Shown in pieces: positions 24,297-37,158 of a stretch of DNA of 64,000 bases; within the stretch, counting starts at the first letter, position 1, and each line of letters opens with the position of its first letter. The notes beneath the pieces were generated by a model. The model was not told where the DNA came from and did not search any database. It worked only from the letters and a program-made list of their open reading frames with translations. Both the position numbers and the translations under genes were made by a program. Source of the stretch: Allium sativum (Eukaryota; Streptophyta; Magnoliopsida; Asparagales; Amaryllidaceae); assembly GCA_030737875.1 (NCBI GenBank), contig CM060912.1, positions 884,515,199 through 884,579,198 on the forward strand, in the 5' to 3' direction.

Positions 24297-27200
24297 TGTA
24301 ACGACCCGGTTTTTAGCGACTTTGGTTATCGACATAAACTCAATGACGACTAACCAAACATAAAAAAATACCGGTAGTTAATGAAAGAAATTAGAGGGTG
24401 AGGAAAGATAAGATAGAAACTTAGAATAGAAGAAGAAGATACAACATCAGAGTAACACGAATCTCACAGCGGAACGAACAACATATAATATATAATATAT
24501 CCTTGAAATAAATCAGTATATGTATACAATAACATTATCAGAGTACAACACTTACAACATAGCGAAAATAACTATAGCTCTAAAATCCTGAAGCCTCTTG
24601 TTCCAAGCTCTCCAAGTATCTATAAATCCCGACTACTTGACTGCCCGTACAAAATTGGGCACCCAAGAGTTTAGGGAAAACAAAACAAAACAAACTCTGG
24701 GTCAGTCATGGGACTGGTATGAGTAAAACAGTTTAAAACAGTTTGAGCCATTAAACGATATCTCATAAGACCACGCCGTATAACGAAACGGGTTTTTCCC
24801 TTATGAGAATCCAAAATAATCTTTATCTCAAAACTCATTGATATTATAATAGTGTTTATCAACCACAATATAATAATCATCTAGCAGAAACGCTTCCATC
24901 TCACGTTCTACATATATAGTATATAATCAAAACCGCAAGCACGTATTGGGAAATGGATTTCCAACTATGACAAGGTATGGAACCACCTTTTGCTAGTGTA
25001 CCTCTAGAGAGGAATATACTGGGTTCAACAAGAACATCTTGCAACCCGGCCACACATGACCGACCACTCATTTCGCTTGAGTGTATCGAATGTATATCAC
25101 CAGCGGTTGGGATCAGCAACCGTTTCCCGAATGGGACAACATCGACAATAGATTTTTAGAAGTAAATGAAACTCTAGATCAGGTGATTATACACCCTAAT
25201 AGGTGCGACCTACATAGCAATGTTGCCTGCCCGATTTTTGTCATGTCCTGGTTGTGAGGCTAGAGGCCACGCTTATCTCTGACAGATCACACATTTACTC
25301 ACTTTGAATGTCACATCTTCATACTCGCCAAATCACAAATTGATTTCCCCAAAAATACCACGGGTATACAACTAAGAGAAATGAATCCCTCCGCCACCAA
25401 ACGTAAATATGTTTGAAGAGATCAGCTTATGCGATCTATTAAATATACTCTGTCATACATTCTTCCATACAGGTCGTCCTGGGACTGGACAAACCGAAGG
25501 CACTATTCAATACAACCATCTTAGGCAATCTTTACCTAATATTTATACAACAGCCCTTGCACTTTACTCCGTCTTCAATTATCTTTCGCATATATGATTC
25601 GCAACGCTTATGCCAATACGGAGTGGTTCTTCGGATAATAATCCAACCGGTCTCTCCATATTAACAACGTTAAAACGGTCAAAAACTTCGAAAGTCGGTG
25701 AGTTAACTATCAAAGAATGTGCAAACAACGTTATTATTTCCAGAAGGAAATTATATCGATCAATCATCATTTAACATTTATCACTTTAGTTCATTAATTT
25801 ACTCATGTTTCCATATATTCTAAATTCTTATTTCTATTATCAGAAAACATTTCTGATTCTTATTTGGAAAACATTTCCAAACTCCTTCACTGATTTAAAC
25901 TGATGTTAAAATAAACATCGCTATGCCAACCCAAATCATTACGCTCATTAACTAAATTCACTTAACCATGCTTTACTATCAAACCTTACCATTCCTTAGT
26001 TAAGAAGGAAGTCAATCAAGTTGGGGTATAATTACCTCTCAGACCTTAACTGAACAACGTTTTAACTTCGAAATAGTCAAAGTTTATCTTTTAAACCTTT
26101 AACAACTTCCTTGCGAACCTCATGGATTCTATTTACGTATCCACTTCTTTATAGAAACATTGATTATAACGATAACGTTATAATCCCTACTTTTGAAATA
26201 TCTAACTTCAATTATAACTTTTTCTCTTTAATGTGAATAAATAAATAAACATCTAATTTGTAAATAAACAAATCTTGATTTAAACACCGGAAAGTATAAG
26301 TACTTTCCCAAATTCGATATAATCGAATTCTCCGATTAACTCTCTTCGAGTAATCTCTATTTGATTAACTCTTCTTCGAATAACCTATATTCGATTTTCT
26401 CTCTTCAAATAACTTATATTCGATTATCTCTCTTCGAATAGCTTATATTCGATTAACTCACTTCGAATAGCTTATATTCGATTATCTTTCTTTCGAATAC
26501 GCCATATTCGATAATCTCCTTTCGAATAACTATATTCGATAATCTCACTTTCGAATAACTAAATTCGATTAACGCCTTTCGATTAAACTAACATCGATTA
26601 ACACCTTTCGATTAAACTAACATCGATTAACTCCTTTCGATTAAACCATAATCGATTAACTCCCTTCGATTAAACTAACATCGATTAACTCCTTTCGAAT
26701 AACTAGATTCGATAACTCCTTTTAACTTGATTCGAATAACTAATATTCGATAACTCCTTTTAACTCGATTCAATAACTAATATTCGATAACTCCTAATTC
26801 AACTAACTCTAATCGATTTATTCTAATTCGATTAACTCTATTTAATTACTCTATTGATTAACTCTAACTGGTTAACTTTAACTGGTTAACTCTAACTCTA
26901 ACTGGTTAACTCTAACTGATCAACTCTAACTGGTCAACCCTAATTGATTAACTCTAACTAGTTAACCCTAACTGATCAACTCTAACTGGTCAACCCTAAC
27001 TCATTTACTCTATTCGATTAACTCTAATCGAATAACTAATAATCGATTAACTCATTTCGATTTACTCTTCTCGATTTACTCTTTTGAATTAACTCCTTTG
27101 ATTATTCCTTTGAATTATCTCCTTTGATTAATCCCTTTTCTATTTGTTTACATAACAAATAACTATTCCCTTTTCAATTCTATTTATTTAACAAATAAAT

Positions 27201-29831
27201 ATTTCTTTTATCTTTTCTATTTATTTAACAAATAAATATTTCTTTTAACTTTTCTATTTATTTAACAAATATTTCTTTTATCTTTGTTTTCACAATTATT
27301 CCCTTTTTATTTGTTTTACAAATACTTTCCTTTATATTTGATTTCACAAATATTTTCCTTTATATTTGATTTCACAAATATTTTCCTTTATATTTATCCC
27401 TTGATTTTATAATTATTTTCTTTTATGAAATCCTTTCCTTTTTATATATAAAATCCATTGATTTTATATAAATAATTCATTTTCAAAATACACTTTGAAA
27501 ATCCCATTTTCTACATCCCAGTATTTCTTACGGTATTTAAAATACCCAAATAACAATGATCGATATCATTCAATACACGTAATCAACACAGATTATATAT
27601 CACATCATATATTACAATATATGAAACAAAACAGTATTTTATATAATGAGGAACCCAGTTGGGTCCCTCCAACCTGTTTCCTGCATCACAGATGTTAACA
27701 ATATAATTAACATCGATTTCATTTCAATATGGAATATTCTGCTAAACAGAATCAATATTGATTAAAGATTTTTATATATATATATATATATCGTTATCTA
27801 TAATTTCAACCATTACACAAGCAATTCAACCAGTCAGTTAACACACTGCAATCAGTCATCATTTATCAGTTCTAAATATACATTATAAAAATATAACTGT
27901 TCAGAGTTGGTGAGTTTTACTCACATTGGCAGATTATCATTAAAGAATGATAAACTGTTGTTTGATTTTAATCAAACAATTTATTTCACCATAAATTCAA
28001 ACGAGCTCCAATCCACTCCCAGCCAGTTCCATGTTGTAGTATCCGTCCCTACGATTCCAACGTGACTGACGGTTCATAATTCTGACTCCGTATGAACGAA
28101 ATATTCAGTTTACAAGTTAGTGTACTATTTTAAATAAAATAAAACTTTAAATTCATTTCAATTGGGATTTACCCCTATATACTGGCCCATCACTCTTTTG
28201 TATGTCAGACCCAAACCGCGACTAATCCCATATCCTTCTTTCTTAATTACTTCCTCCTATACATTTCCATGGCGTTGACCTCGCCATTGACCTTCGCCAC
28301 CCAACACTTCGGCCACCCGTCGACTTCGCAACCACCACCCTGAACTCAGCACCTCGACCTTCTTCTGCTCATCTCATTCAAGGACAACTCGATCACCAAT
28401 AGAACAGCGACCTGTTGTTGCTTGCTCGCGACATTGACTATCGCTTTCCTCCTACCACCACCGGAGGATTCGAAATCACCACCGAAATGTGCCCCTCTCC
28501 TCCACCAGTTCATTCATGGCGCTCGCCCGATCTCCGATGCCCTCCCTTGAAAAGCGATCCGAAACCTAGGGTTTTCTGTGTAATTTCGAGCGCTGTATAA
28601 CAGCGTCGAACCCCTCAACTCATACATATGAAGGAAGAGAACAGCTTCAGGAATCTAAATATACTTCTATTTTGATTTCTAGAATTTGTTTGGATTTTTA
28701 ATTGATTTTTTTTCCTTTTGATTTCTCACATTCTAAAGAACTGGTGGCGGCTCATAACTTGATCTTATAGGGAATTGACGAGATTTTTGTGTGGCTGTAC
28801 AAGGTGAGGGTGTGGCTTGTTTCTAGGCCTTAGAAAGTATTTAGGATATTTTCTAGTTTCATGGGTCAGTTGAACTCCACGTTGAAGAAGATTAAAAGGA
28901 AGCGGTGGCTTGTTTTTGACCGTGGAAAGATTTGTGTTTGAGGAGGGAAAACGTGGCGGCAGCAATGCCATAGAGCAGAACATTGTTGGGCAGGGAATAA
29001 CATGGTGCTAAATGGCTTCTTTACTTATTTACTCAGTATTTAAAGTTTAGCATACCTACAAATTTCATTTACTTATGGACAGAAATAACCATACGATCAT
29101 ATTGAGAGATGTGTCATGATCTCAAAAATATAATAATATCGGTAGGTTAACTCATATTGTGAAACCTCAAAATGTTGATTACAGGGTGCAAAATACTCCA
29201 AATAAAAAGTTTCTTATTTAATTAATTAAAAATTACAGTAAAATTCTAAAATTTAAATTATCGTTATGCCTCAAAATAACCTTGTCTAAATTCAAATCCG
29301 ATATTCAAATATTTTTAAGTAACCGTTATGGCCACGAACGAATATACCGCTGTTTTTTCTGAATATTTAATTTGGACATAACTAAAAATCTACATGATGA
29401 AATCCCAATTTTTCTCTTCCACTAGAAAAATATACTTCACCAGCTCCCAACGTTTCTTGTTTCACAGAAATCCGATTTAAAACAGACCCTGTATATTCAG
29501 TTGAAGTTCGAATCGCCAATTTACGAACTGCAGCGTCATTTCAAGCTCGATTATAATTATATTATAATTTATACGTTCTACCATCGTTAATTAAATATAT
29601 TGGTTATTTAAATTCAATTCTAACCTGAATTAAATACTTTGAATTGCCCAGTTCACATTATATTGTCAATTCAGCAAATTTCTGATTATTCCAGAATTAA
29701 ATATATTATTTAATTATAATATTAATTAAATATTCCATTTAATTTAATTAAACAACCTTATATTCTCTAATTCACTATATAAATAATTAAATAAATTAAT
29801 TATTATATAGCTGAAAATACGGGTCGTTACA
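24297..29831 (-). repeat. 5' LTR of element B, uninterrupted (5535 bp)
   Basis: Complete copy used as the reference for the interrupted 3' LTR. It runs from TGTAACGACCCGG at 24297, next to the primer site, to CGGGTCGTTACA at 29831, followed by the AGTAC duplication. It carries the TCGA-rich array at 26330-27070. Differences from the 3' LTR are scattered substitutions and small indels. Confidence 0.9.
26330..27070 (-). repeat. TCGA/TAACTC-rich degenerate tandem array in LTR B (5' copy)
   Basis: Counterpart of the array at 19370-20110, with the same order of unit types and small differences in unit number. This shows the array was already in the parent LTR. Confidence 0.85.
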
Positions 29832-30115
29832 AGTACCATTTGTTGGTTTAAATTGGTGATAGCGACATCCAACTCATTCCTATTCACACCGGCCCCACCT
29901 ATCAAGTTTTCACCAACTTCAAAGCGGTTAGTTAGTGGCGCAATCTCGTCATTAGCAATGTTGTCAGATTCTCCCACAGTTTTACTTGTAGTTTTCTTCA
30001 ATTTGGCCATTATTTCGGACAAGGCTTTGAATTTCAAAGAGAAGTCGTCTATTGGCTCAGATCTTAGATTGGAGAATCTATAGTGGAAATGGGCTCCACA
30101 CTTCAGTGTAATCCT
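29832..30115 (-). pseudogene. N-terminal part of the element G gag
   Basis: On the minus strand a likely start at about 30011 (reading MAKLKKTTSKTVGESDNIAN) gives the hydrophilic gag N terminus, ending in NLNQQMV where element B is inserted. It resumes at 12096 with STKDLMEKLDAVLNARP, but the two sides are in different frames after removing B and its duplication, so a frameshift was present or has arisen. The longer open frame to 30178 is not real gag, because it runs back through the tRNA-derived primer site. Confidence 0.7.
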
Positions 30116-30164
30116 AAGGCTCTTTACCTTGTGGTCGTGGGTTCGAGCCCCACGATGGGCGCCA
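30116..30164 (-). other. Primer-binding site of element G with an extended tRNA-Lys 3' half
   Basis: The minus-strand primer site TGGCGCC lies 2 bp inside the LTR end. The plus strand from 30116 to 30164 matches the 3' half of a plant tRNA-Lys(CUU): AAGGCTCTTTACCTTGTGG through the T arm GGGTTCGAGCCCC to GGGCGCCA. By memory of that tRNA there are about two mismatches in 49 nt. An ordinary primer site needs only 8-18 nt, so the element appears to have captured tRNA sequence. Confidence 0.75.
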
Positions 30165-30166
30165 AA

Positions 30167-32223
30167 TGCTGAACTCAAAAAATGACCTCAACACCAAAGG
30201 TGTTTTATGTTACACTTCACCAAAAGGTAGGATTAGAAATGTAGGGCTGCAAACACAAAATAAAAGGAAAGATAGTCGAGAATAAAGAATTTTAGAGTGG
30301 TTCAGCTTAAAAATAAACTACGTCCACTATAGGAAGAGCTTTCATTATCACTTTTAAATTTACAAAGCACATGAATTCACTCATATCGCTCATTTCTCTC
30401 TTGAATGATGATCTTCTATTTATTTTTTTCTCTTTTAGCTTTTTATTTTACCTGAATTTACGGAGAGAACAGTGCGATCTCTTGATTTGTGATGATGGTT
30501 GTGTAGATCTTCAATCACTTGAACAATTAGATGATCTTCTTTAGTTCCCTGGTGAATTTTTGTCGGATCTAAGCTTTAGAGAGAATTAATGGTAATTAGA
30601 GATCACTTGAATTGAGTTTGAGTGATTTCTAATGGATTTTGGAGAAGAATTAGTCGTTTTGTTGTTGATGGAAGATGGATTGAGCTTGATAAGCCATTAA
30701 TAGAGCTTGGAGTGCTTAAGAGAGGTGGATAAGTGATTTGGACAGCCCTACGGGGTAGCAAAATCGGTCCCTTGAATGGTAGTGAATGGGGTATTTATAG
30801 ATGTAGTTTTGAGGTAGAGGCATAACTGAAAATATGGTGTGCAGGTTTTGGGTCGGCCTTAAACTTATTTTCGAAAATGCCACTAGTCCACTTTACGGCT
30901 GTGTGCAATTGTCACCGCAAATAGCCGACCCATCAGCAATTTGGGTACCGACCGACATTTTAGGTACTGACTCATGTTGTTCATTTTGCTTGCTGTTCAC
31001 TTTAATATGGACCCATCAGCTATTTTCAATACTGACCCATATTTGCCCTTTGATACCGACCCGTTCACTGTAACATGTTAAAACCAACCCACATGGAAGC
31101 TTAAATTACCGAACTACGTTATTATTGTTCAACATTCGTATAAGTATTCCATTTTCTGTGTCTTGCCACGTGGTTGCTCCTGGTGCATGTCGTCCCATGT
31201 ATGAAGCTTACGGTGGTAATTAGGGGTCCAAAACATAAAAACTAAACTGTTGATCCGTAATCTTTATATAAAAACCGGTCCATATGATATTTGAATGTCG
31301 ATCCCATGAATTACCAGAATGCCACCACTTGATTGTTGCAGCCGATCTGTATTGTATTTAATACTGGTCGTACGTAGACTTTTAGTACTGACCCATACTT
31401 GCTACAATACAAAAAGCACGCCGACCTGTAATTCTTGCACGCAATGTACAGTAGCAACTAAGTATCTTATCCGTTCATACAACTATGTTCAACCGACGTA
31501 CACTTACTTTTCCCCAGGTTTTCATCATTCTAGCAAGGCCTTCATGCACGTTATGCTAACGTGGAATGACTTCTTCTTATGGTATTGATGCAGCAACGCT
31601 TCATTATGCTATAGAAACTGACCATATTATATATAAATGAGACCGACCACTTTATGTTGACGTCCATATTTGTTGGCAATGTTTCATATTCGATGATGAC
31701 TGCTAATATGCAAATGGTCGATCCATGCAGCGACGGAGCTGACCGGCCCATAGCTCTAAGACCGACCGATCCATTGTTTGTAATGCGGCCGACCAACCCA
31801 GTTGCTGTGGGGGTGACCAACCAATCATACGCTTTGGTGATGACCGACTGACCCAATTGATGCCGACCGATTCACTGAGACGCAATACGACCAACCTATT
31901 TTTTTGTGACCGCATTTTAATGGGATTAACAACAGGTTATTATAACTGTCCAGATGTGTTGGATGTTCACTGTACTCTGATGATTGTAAATATTATTTTC
32001 AAAGCTCTCAATAAAGATTTATTTCTATATTATATTTATTCCGTTGTGATGTTAGACTCTGAATTCGGTGTTGGTTCTTCTTATTCTTCTATTCTGTTTT
32101 TTCTATCTTATCTTTTCTCATCCTTTGACTTCTTTCTCTTAATGTTCTTCTTTTTTGTATAATTCGAGTTGACTATGGTAGTTAAATGTCGGATTAAATT
32201 ATACGGAAAAGTAGGACGTTACA
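30167..32223 (-). repeat. Probable 5' LTR of element G
   Basis: The internal edge is firm: the plus strand reads TGCTGAACTC at 30167, right beside the primer site. The outer edge is placed at GGACGTTACA (32223), giving TG...CA ends and 2.06 kb. Beyond it the sequence becomes Tekay-like internal DNA. A minus-strand TATAAATA near 30787-30794 could be the promoter. Region 30924-31893 holds an array of GACCGACC-type motifs. The partner LTR is not in the window, so the outer edge is inferred. Confidence 0.55.
30924..31893 (-). repeat. Array of dispersed GACCGACC / TACTGACCCAT motifs in LTR G
   Basis: Fifteen or more degenerate copies such as CCGACCCATC, TACCGACCGACATT, ATACTGACCCATA, GACCGACCACTT, AAGACCGACCGATCCATT and ATGCCGACCGATTC, spaced 25-70 bp apart. 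On the minus (sense) strand these read GGTCGGTC and lie upstream of the putative TATA box. Short open frames across it are frame artefacts. Confidence 0.65.
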
Positions 32224-33517
32224 TGCAATATGAAGAAAATGGACAGTAAGAGAAAGCTTGGGTTTTTATATGTAAATTATCACATGGATTATGATCAATG
32301 GAAAACCTCTTCAGTTTTTGTAAGGAAGTAGAAAATTCCCCAAGTTGTCTTTGTTTATGGCAGAGAAAGAACTAGGCTTAATGGTATGGTGTTAGTTCAT
32401 GGCATATTAAGGGATACCATAGTCATATCCATTATTATATTAGGAGCTGTTAGCCCATAAGTATCAAAATTTTATCGGTAAGCAACTAGAGTTGGCCCAT
32501 TCACAACAGTAAGTAGCTCGATAACAAGTGAGTACATGGAACGAGATCAGATAGAGTATTAGACGGTAGGTGGAGTTCCCTAGTTGTCTAGATTCACTGA
32601 GTAAGACCTTTTATGTCAGAGGGGAACATGGTCCTAGGCCACCTAGTCATATGGTATAGTCGTATTTAGCCGTTGTATTTGTCTCCTATCTAGTTCTAAC
32701 TGCAGTAAAGTTGGTTTTCTTTTACTATTAGTTTTATCCATGTAGTATTCTATATAGTAATCTCTTTCGGTGTTTCTAAGATGTTCACTAGAAGGATATT
32801 AAACATACGATAATATAACTAAAAAATGGATAAGAGAAAAAGATAGATAACTAAAAGAAAAGCAACAAAAATCAACAGAACGCAACAAAGAAAATAGTAG
32901 TAAGTAATAAAAAATTTAAGAAAAAAATAAATTCTCCCAAATTAAGCTTGGGAATATGAAAATAAATTATCGTATGTAAACTGTGATAGGAAAAGAAAAT
33001 TAGGAACTTCTAGAAAAGTAATGGAAAAAATTTCAAGTGCAGGGAGAAAGGTGCCTAAAAGCAAAGCGGGAAATCTGAAATTTTACGTTTTCTAAAATAA
33101 GAAACCAATTTTAGTAAATTAGAATTTTATAAATTTTGAAAATTTGTTTGGCAAGATTTGGATGCAAAAAATTGATTGAAATATGCTTTTATTTTGTAGA
33201 AGTGTGGGAAAATTTGGATGAAAAGTTGTTTTTGATTTTAAAAATATAGCATTCATATAGAATTGCAAATATATTTAAGATGTTTGCATCATGTTTTAAA
33301 AAATCTTTTTAAAATAAAAAGCATTCATGTAGGAGGTACCACTTAGAAATTTATTTCATTCGTATATCTCATGATTTGCATGATGTATTGCACTTTGCAC
33401 AAAGCACGAATATTTGCATATTTGGATGTACACATAATGGATGTGAGTTATGTGAGGATATACATTATTGTATCCTTATTTAATTTCAGGGATAAAATTT
33501 CCTAATTGGTAGAAGAA
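32224..33517 (+). mobile_element. Internal-region remnant of a Tekay-like element (H)
   Basis: Non-coding. The part from 32860 aligns with 5520-6167 of element A, including TTTGGATGCAAAAAATTGAT and CATTCATATAGAATTGCAAA. It ends with AATTTCAGGGATAAAATTTCC, a decayed form of the pre-tract motif, then AGAAGAA and the LTR start at 33518. It was invaded at 32223 by element G. No open frames of note. Confidence 0.7.
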
Positions 33518-34150
33518 CTTAACACCCTAATTTTTATAAGTGATTAAATAATAAAATAATAATTCTAAGAATAACAAAATTTAGTCATAGAAATAACACC
33601 ACCATGTCCGCAGTGATTTTTTGGTCAGTTTAGACCTTTAGTTTGCAAAAAACGAAGACAGAACAAAGAAGTTAAAAGAAAAAAAACATGTGACTACTAG
33701 CACTCAATCCCAGGACCTTAGGTTTAGGAAGCACACACTATACCATTGCACTACTAACACTTTTGAAGTAGCTATATTAGGTGTATCTACTTACACCAGG
33801 CCTGTGTTAGCAAACCCATGAACCTAGGCGTTAATTTGTCCAGATATGAAGTGATGATGCTTATTTTATTAATTAGAGATTGCGAGGCTTGTTTTTATTC
33901 ATTCAATTAGAATTTGAAGCTGACATGACAAATTCCTATTGGCTGACACGATTGGTCTATATTTAATCTAGGAATCTGACAGTCTAAGAACCTAACCTAA
34001 CCTATAAATAGACCTAAGGCCTAGTTAATTCCTCACAACAAAAACTTTTCCCCTCTGCGTTCTCTCGTTTTGAGATGGACCTAACCTACATTTTTATAGG
34101 GGAGAAGTTTGTTAAATTAAATATTTATGTAATCCTATTTTGAAGCGGGG
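33518..34150 (+). repeat. LTR of element H, left arm of a broken inverted repeat (first piece)
   Basis: Begins CTTAACACCCTAATTTTTAT, a mutated TGTAACACCC start right after the tract. It contains TATAAATA at about 34003 (CCTATAAATAGACC). Its reverse complement recurs at 46720-47342. The left arm continues after element D at 43151-43635 and after the TRIM at 44160-44240. A minus-strand tRNA-like sequence lies at 33693-33759. Confidence 0.75.
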
Positions 34151-35830
34151 TGTAACACCCCACCTCCGCCAGGGTGGCTCTTGCAAGCACTCTGACTTTG
34201 GAGGGGCGTTTTGTACCGGGTAAACATGCATAATGATATATCAAGGCAGAACAAGAACATATGTATATATGTAAACAGAGTAAATAAGATAAGTAAAACA
34301 GCGGAAGATTTCAAACTATTTCAAAACAAGTCTGGTACAACATAATGTCAACTTTCCAAATACACAAGTCTAGATAAAAACAACATCACTGAAAAACTGA
34401 AATACATAAGTACTATCCCCAAAATAAGTGATAACCATAGCTAGCTTCATGTCAAGACCGTACATGAGCTAAAACCCCACAAGCAAGCGATCAGAAATCC
34501 AAGCTAAGCTCCAATATTCCCACCCTGAGAACCTGGGGGGAAACGGAAGAAAAGAGGCGAAAGAAAAACAGGTCAGTCAAAAAGACTGAGTAAGCCCTAC
34601 TTCAATCACTGTAAACTGATAAAGTTAACTGGCATGAGAAGCAGGGATGAACATAAGGATAACAACATACTAGCATGATGATTAACCAATAAGGTAGATA
34701 AAGGTGTCATCGCATAATCAGGTTTAAGGTTTTTGCACCACAGGTGTACCAGCATTCTAACATGTCATGTATAAACAAGAATTTATCCCTTGGCCTAAAC
34801 TTGGCCCAGTATCAGGTGTTTGACTTAAATCAAGATCCAACTTCTTGGTACCAATTCTAGTATAATAAGATTAGGTGTTACCCCAATGTTTACATCGAAA
34901 CAGGACGGAACAGAATGGTCCATACATAGATAGAGTTTGGAAAAAATAGGCTTTTACCACCCTAACAGATAAAGTACAGAAACAGAATGCTAACAATAAT
35001 GGGCCTTTACCACCCTAACAGATGGTACCACGCAGAAACAGACGGGTGTTACCACCCAACAAAACAGACAGTACCAACAGAATCAGACAGAGCTAAGTGT
35101 ACCCTAAATCCTACCCAAGCGATCGACTCCCTAATACATAAATACCCTGTGTCGGCCCCACGATAGGGTGTATCACTCCCTAAAGTGGCAACCAATTGGC
35201 ACAGACATATTTATAGATGTCACGGCGTCTTACATCCTCAGAGGCAGACCGGGATCCATGCACGCACATGACCCGGTTGGAACGCACCATCAACACCCAT
35301 CGCCATTATCAGAATGAACCACTTATAATTAGTTCAGTAAGCGTGCCCGGACCCTACCTACAGTTGGGTCAAAGTTTTGATACCAGAAAGGGTTACTGAC
35401 TAATATGGGTCCCAAACAACAAATGACACAAGTATTCCCCCTTGTGTCCCAGACTATCAGATTCAGATTAACTTATTAACAGAGTTCAGACATACAAAGT
35501 TCAGACGATCAGTTTTCAAACTAACGGATCAGATAACAGATTTACAAACTTGCCTAACTTGGTGTGGGTCCTACAGATCCGCAAAACAGATTCGTTTAAT
35601 TTATCAATCAAGTTAGTTTATCCAGACCAGGTATCAAATTGGTTCTCAGCCTTATCAAATTACTGAGTTGGATTGGTTAAGTATAGTTCAACTTAACCTC
35701 TTTAAATTACCGAGTTCAGATTGGTTAAGTGTAGGTTAGCTTAACCCCGTTAATTTACCAAGTTCAGATTGGTTAAATGTCATAAGTCAAATTTACTTAA
35801 CCTTATCATGTAGCATTAATTAATTAATGT

Positions 35831-36039
35831 GCCTTAACCTCTCACATTAGACTTCGTTGCGGTTACTAGTTAAGCCGGTCGGTTCCGGGTAGCTTTATAC
35901 CACAACTTGGTCTAACCTCGGGTTCAAGGTACAACATGACCAACTTCTCACATTGGGTCCTATTGTTTGTAGCAACTAGTTAATCCGGTCGGTTCCGGGT
36001 AGGTTTACGCTACAAACTCAACCCAACCTCGAGTTGGTC
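35831..36039 (-). other. Tandem pair of structured motifs (M2), element D 3' LTR
   Basis: On the minus strand, block 1 has arms GTTGTGGT and ACCGCAAC (plus 35899-35906 and 35856-35863), 8 pairs with one G-U. Its outer stem is TTAGAC/GTCTAA. Block 2 has GTTTGTAGC/GCTACAAAC (36009-36017 with 35965-35973), 9 perfect pairs, and outer TTGGGTT/GACCCAA. The 5' LTR copy lies at about 41352-41560. Confidence 0.72.
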
Positions 36040-36589
36040 ACACTTATATTTTCTAAGTGTCATGTCCATTATGTTTACCAAACATATTACAAGTTTTCAA
36101 GCATTTGGGTAGACCTAACTTAATAGGTAAATTCCCAATGGGTAGACCTAACTTAATAGGTAAATTCCCAATCTTATGCTTTTATGTCTTTTAAGTTTAC
36201 CCAACCCCAAACGCAATCCCATCGCTTACATACCGCAATAGCGCATAAAGGATAGAAAGAGGGAACTTGGCATAATCATGACATAAAGGTGTTGAAGCCA
36301 CAAGTTTAACATGGTGGCATATGAAATGTACATATGTTCATAAACTTGCATATTACATTTTTAGGCCTCAAAAGCATGCATAAAACCAAACTTAGCATAT
36401 TGGTGATACATGGTGATAAATGACATGTAGAAATGGCTATAAGTTCGCATTTAGCCTCACATGCAAGTTATCATAAGAGATATGATAACTTACATGTTGC
36501 CAAAATGCAACCTTTAACATAAAGCTTGAAGCTTTACGTTCATATACTCAAGGTAAGCTTGCATAACATGATAACATGAGTAAAATGAT

Positions 36590-36790
36590 CCACCCAAACT
36601 TGCATACATAACATGACAACTTGCATATCATAACATGACAAACTTGCATAACATAACATGGCAAACTTGCATATCATAACATATCAAACTTGCATAACAT
36701 GACATAGTAAACTTGCATATCATGGCAAACTTGCTTATCATAATGATCAACCAAACTTGCATATCATAATGATCAACCAAACTTGCATCA
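36590..36790 (-). repeat. Short tandem repeat of AACTTGCATA units in LTR D
   Basis: About eight copies of a 22-32 bp unit with AAACTTGCATATCATAACAT. The 5' LTR copy (about 42110-42280) has one unit fewer, the main length difference between D's LTRs. Confidence 0.85.
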
Positions 36791-37158
36791 TTCATTTAAC
36801 TTTAGAGTTTAAATATGAAAGTAGAAAAGGGCTTACAATGCTTATGAAGACACAAAAATATATATAGATTGAGACAAAGCCCTTATGCAATCAAATAAAC
36901 CCAAAATGCAAGCTCCAATAGAAAATCCCTTGAGCCAAAATGATCAAAACCCTTGCTTTATGATGTAAATATGGAAACTTGACTTGAATGCAAGCTAATG
37001 ACACTCATACAAGCTTGAAAACACTTGTATGCATGGAAAATTTCTCATAGAAATATCTTAGAAATTTTATGAAGAGAGTGGAGGCCATGAGAGGAATAAT
37101 TTTGCCATAGTTTAGTTGTAGGGTTGAATAATGATGATTTAGGGTTAGGTTAGGGGCG

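Larger units (their letters stand above)
12097..29831 (-). mobile_element. Element B: giant-LTR retrotransposon, non-autonomous, nested in G
   Basis: A complete minus-strand element with target duplication AGTAC at 12092-12096 and 29832-29836. The 5' LTR is 24297-29831 (5535 bp). The 3' LTR is 12097-22789, about 5.47 kb after removing a nested solo LTR. The internal region is only about 1.5 kb. LTRs begin TGTAACGACCCGG and end CGGGTCGTTACA in plus-strand view. Primer site TGGTATCAGAGC (minus, 24283-24294) matches initiator tRNA-Met. The pre-tract AATTTCGAGGACGAAATT (minus, near 22805-22822) is of Tekay/Del type. No gag or pol is visible, so movement would depend on another element's proteins. 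Confidence 0.9.

Noticed and set aside
30116..30178. Protein start of the 144-codon frame reading GAHRGARTHDHKVKSL
   Set aside because: It is antisense tRNA-Lys and primer-site sequence, not coding; the gag start is placed at about 30011.
32041..32162. Hydrophobic C-terminal frame near the outer edge of LTR G
   Set aside because: A T-rich stretch read in one frame gives Phe/Leu/Ser runs; no domain.
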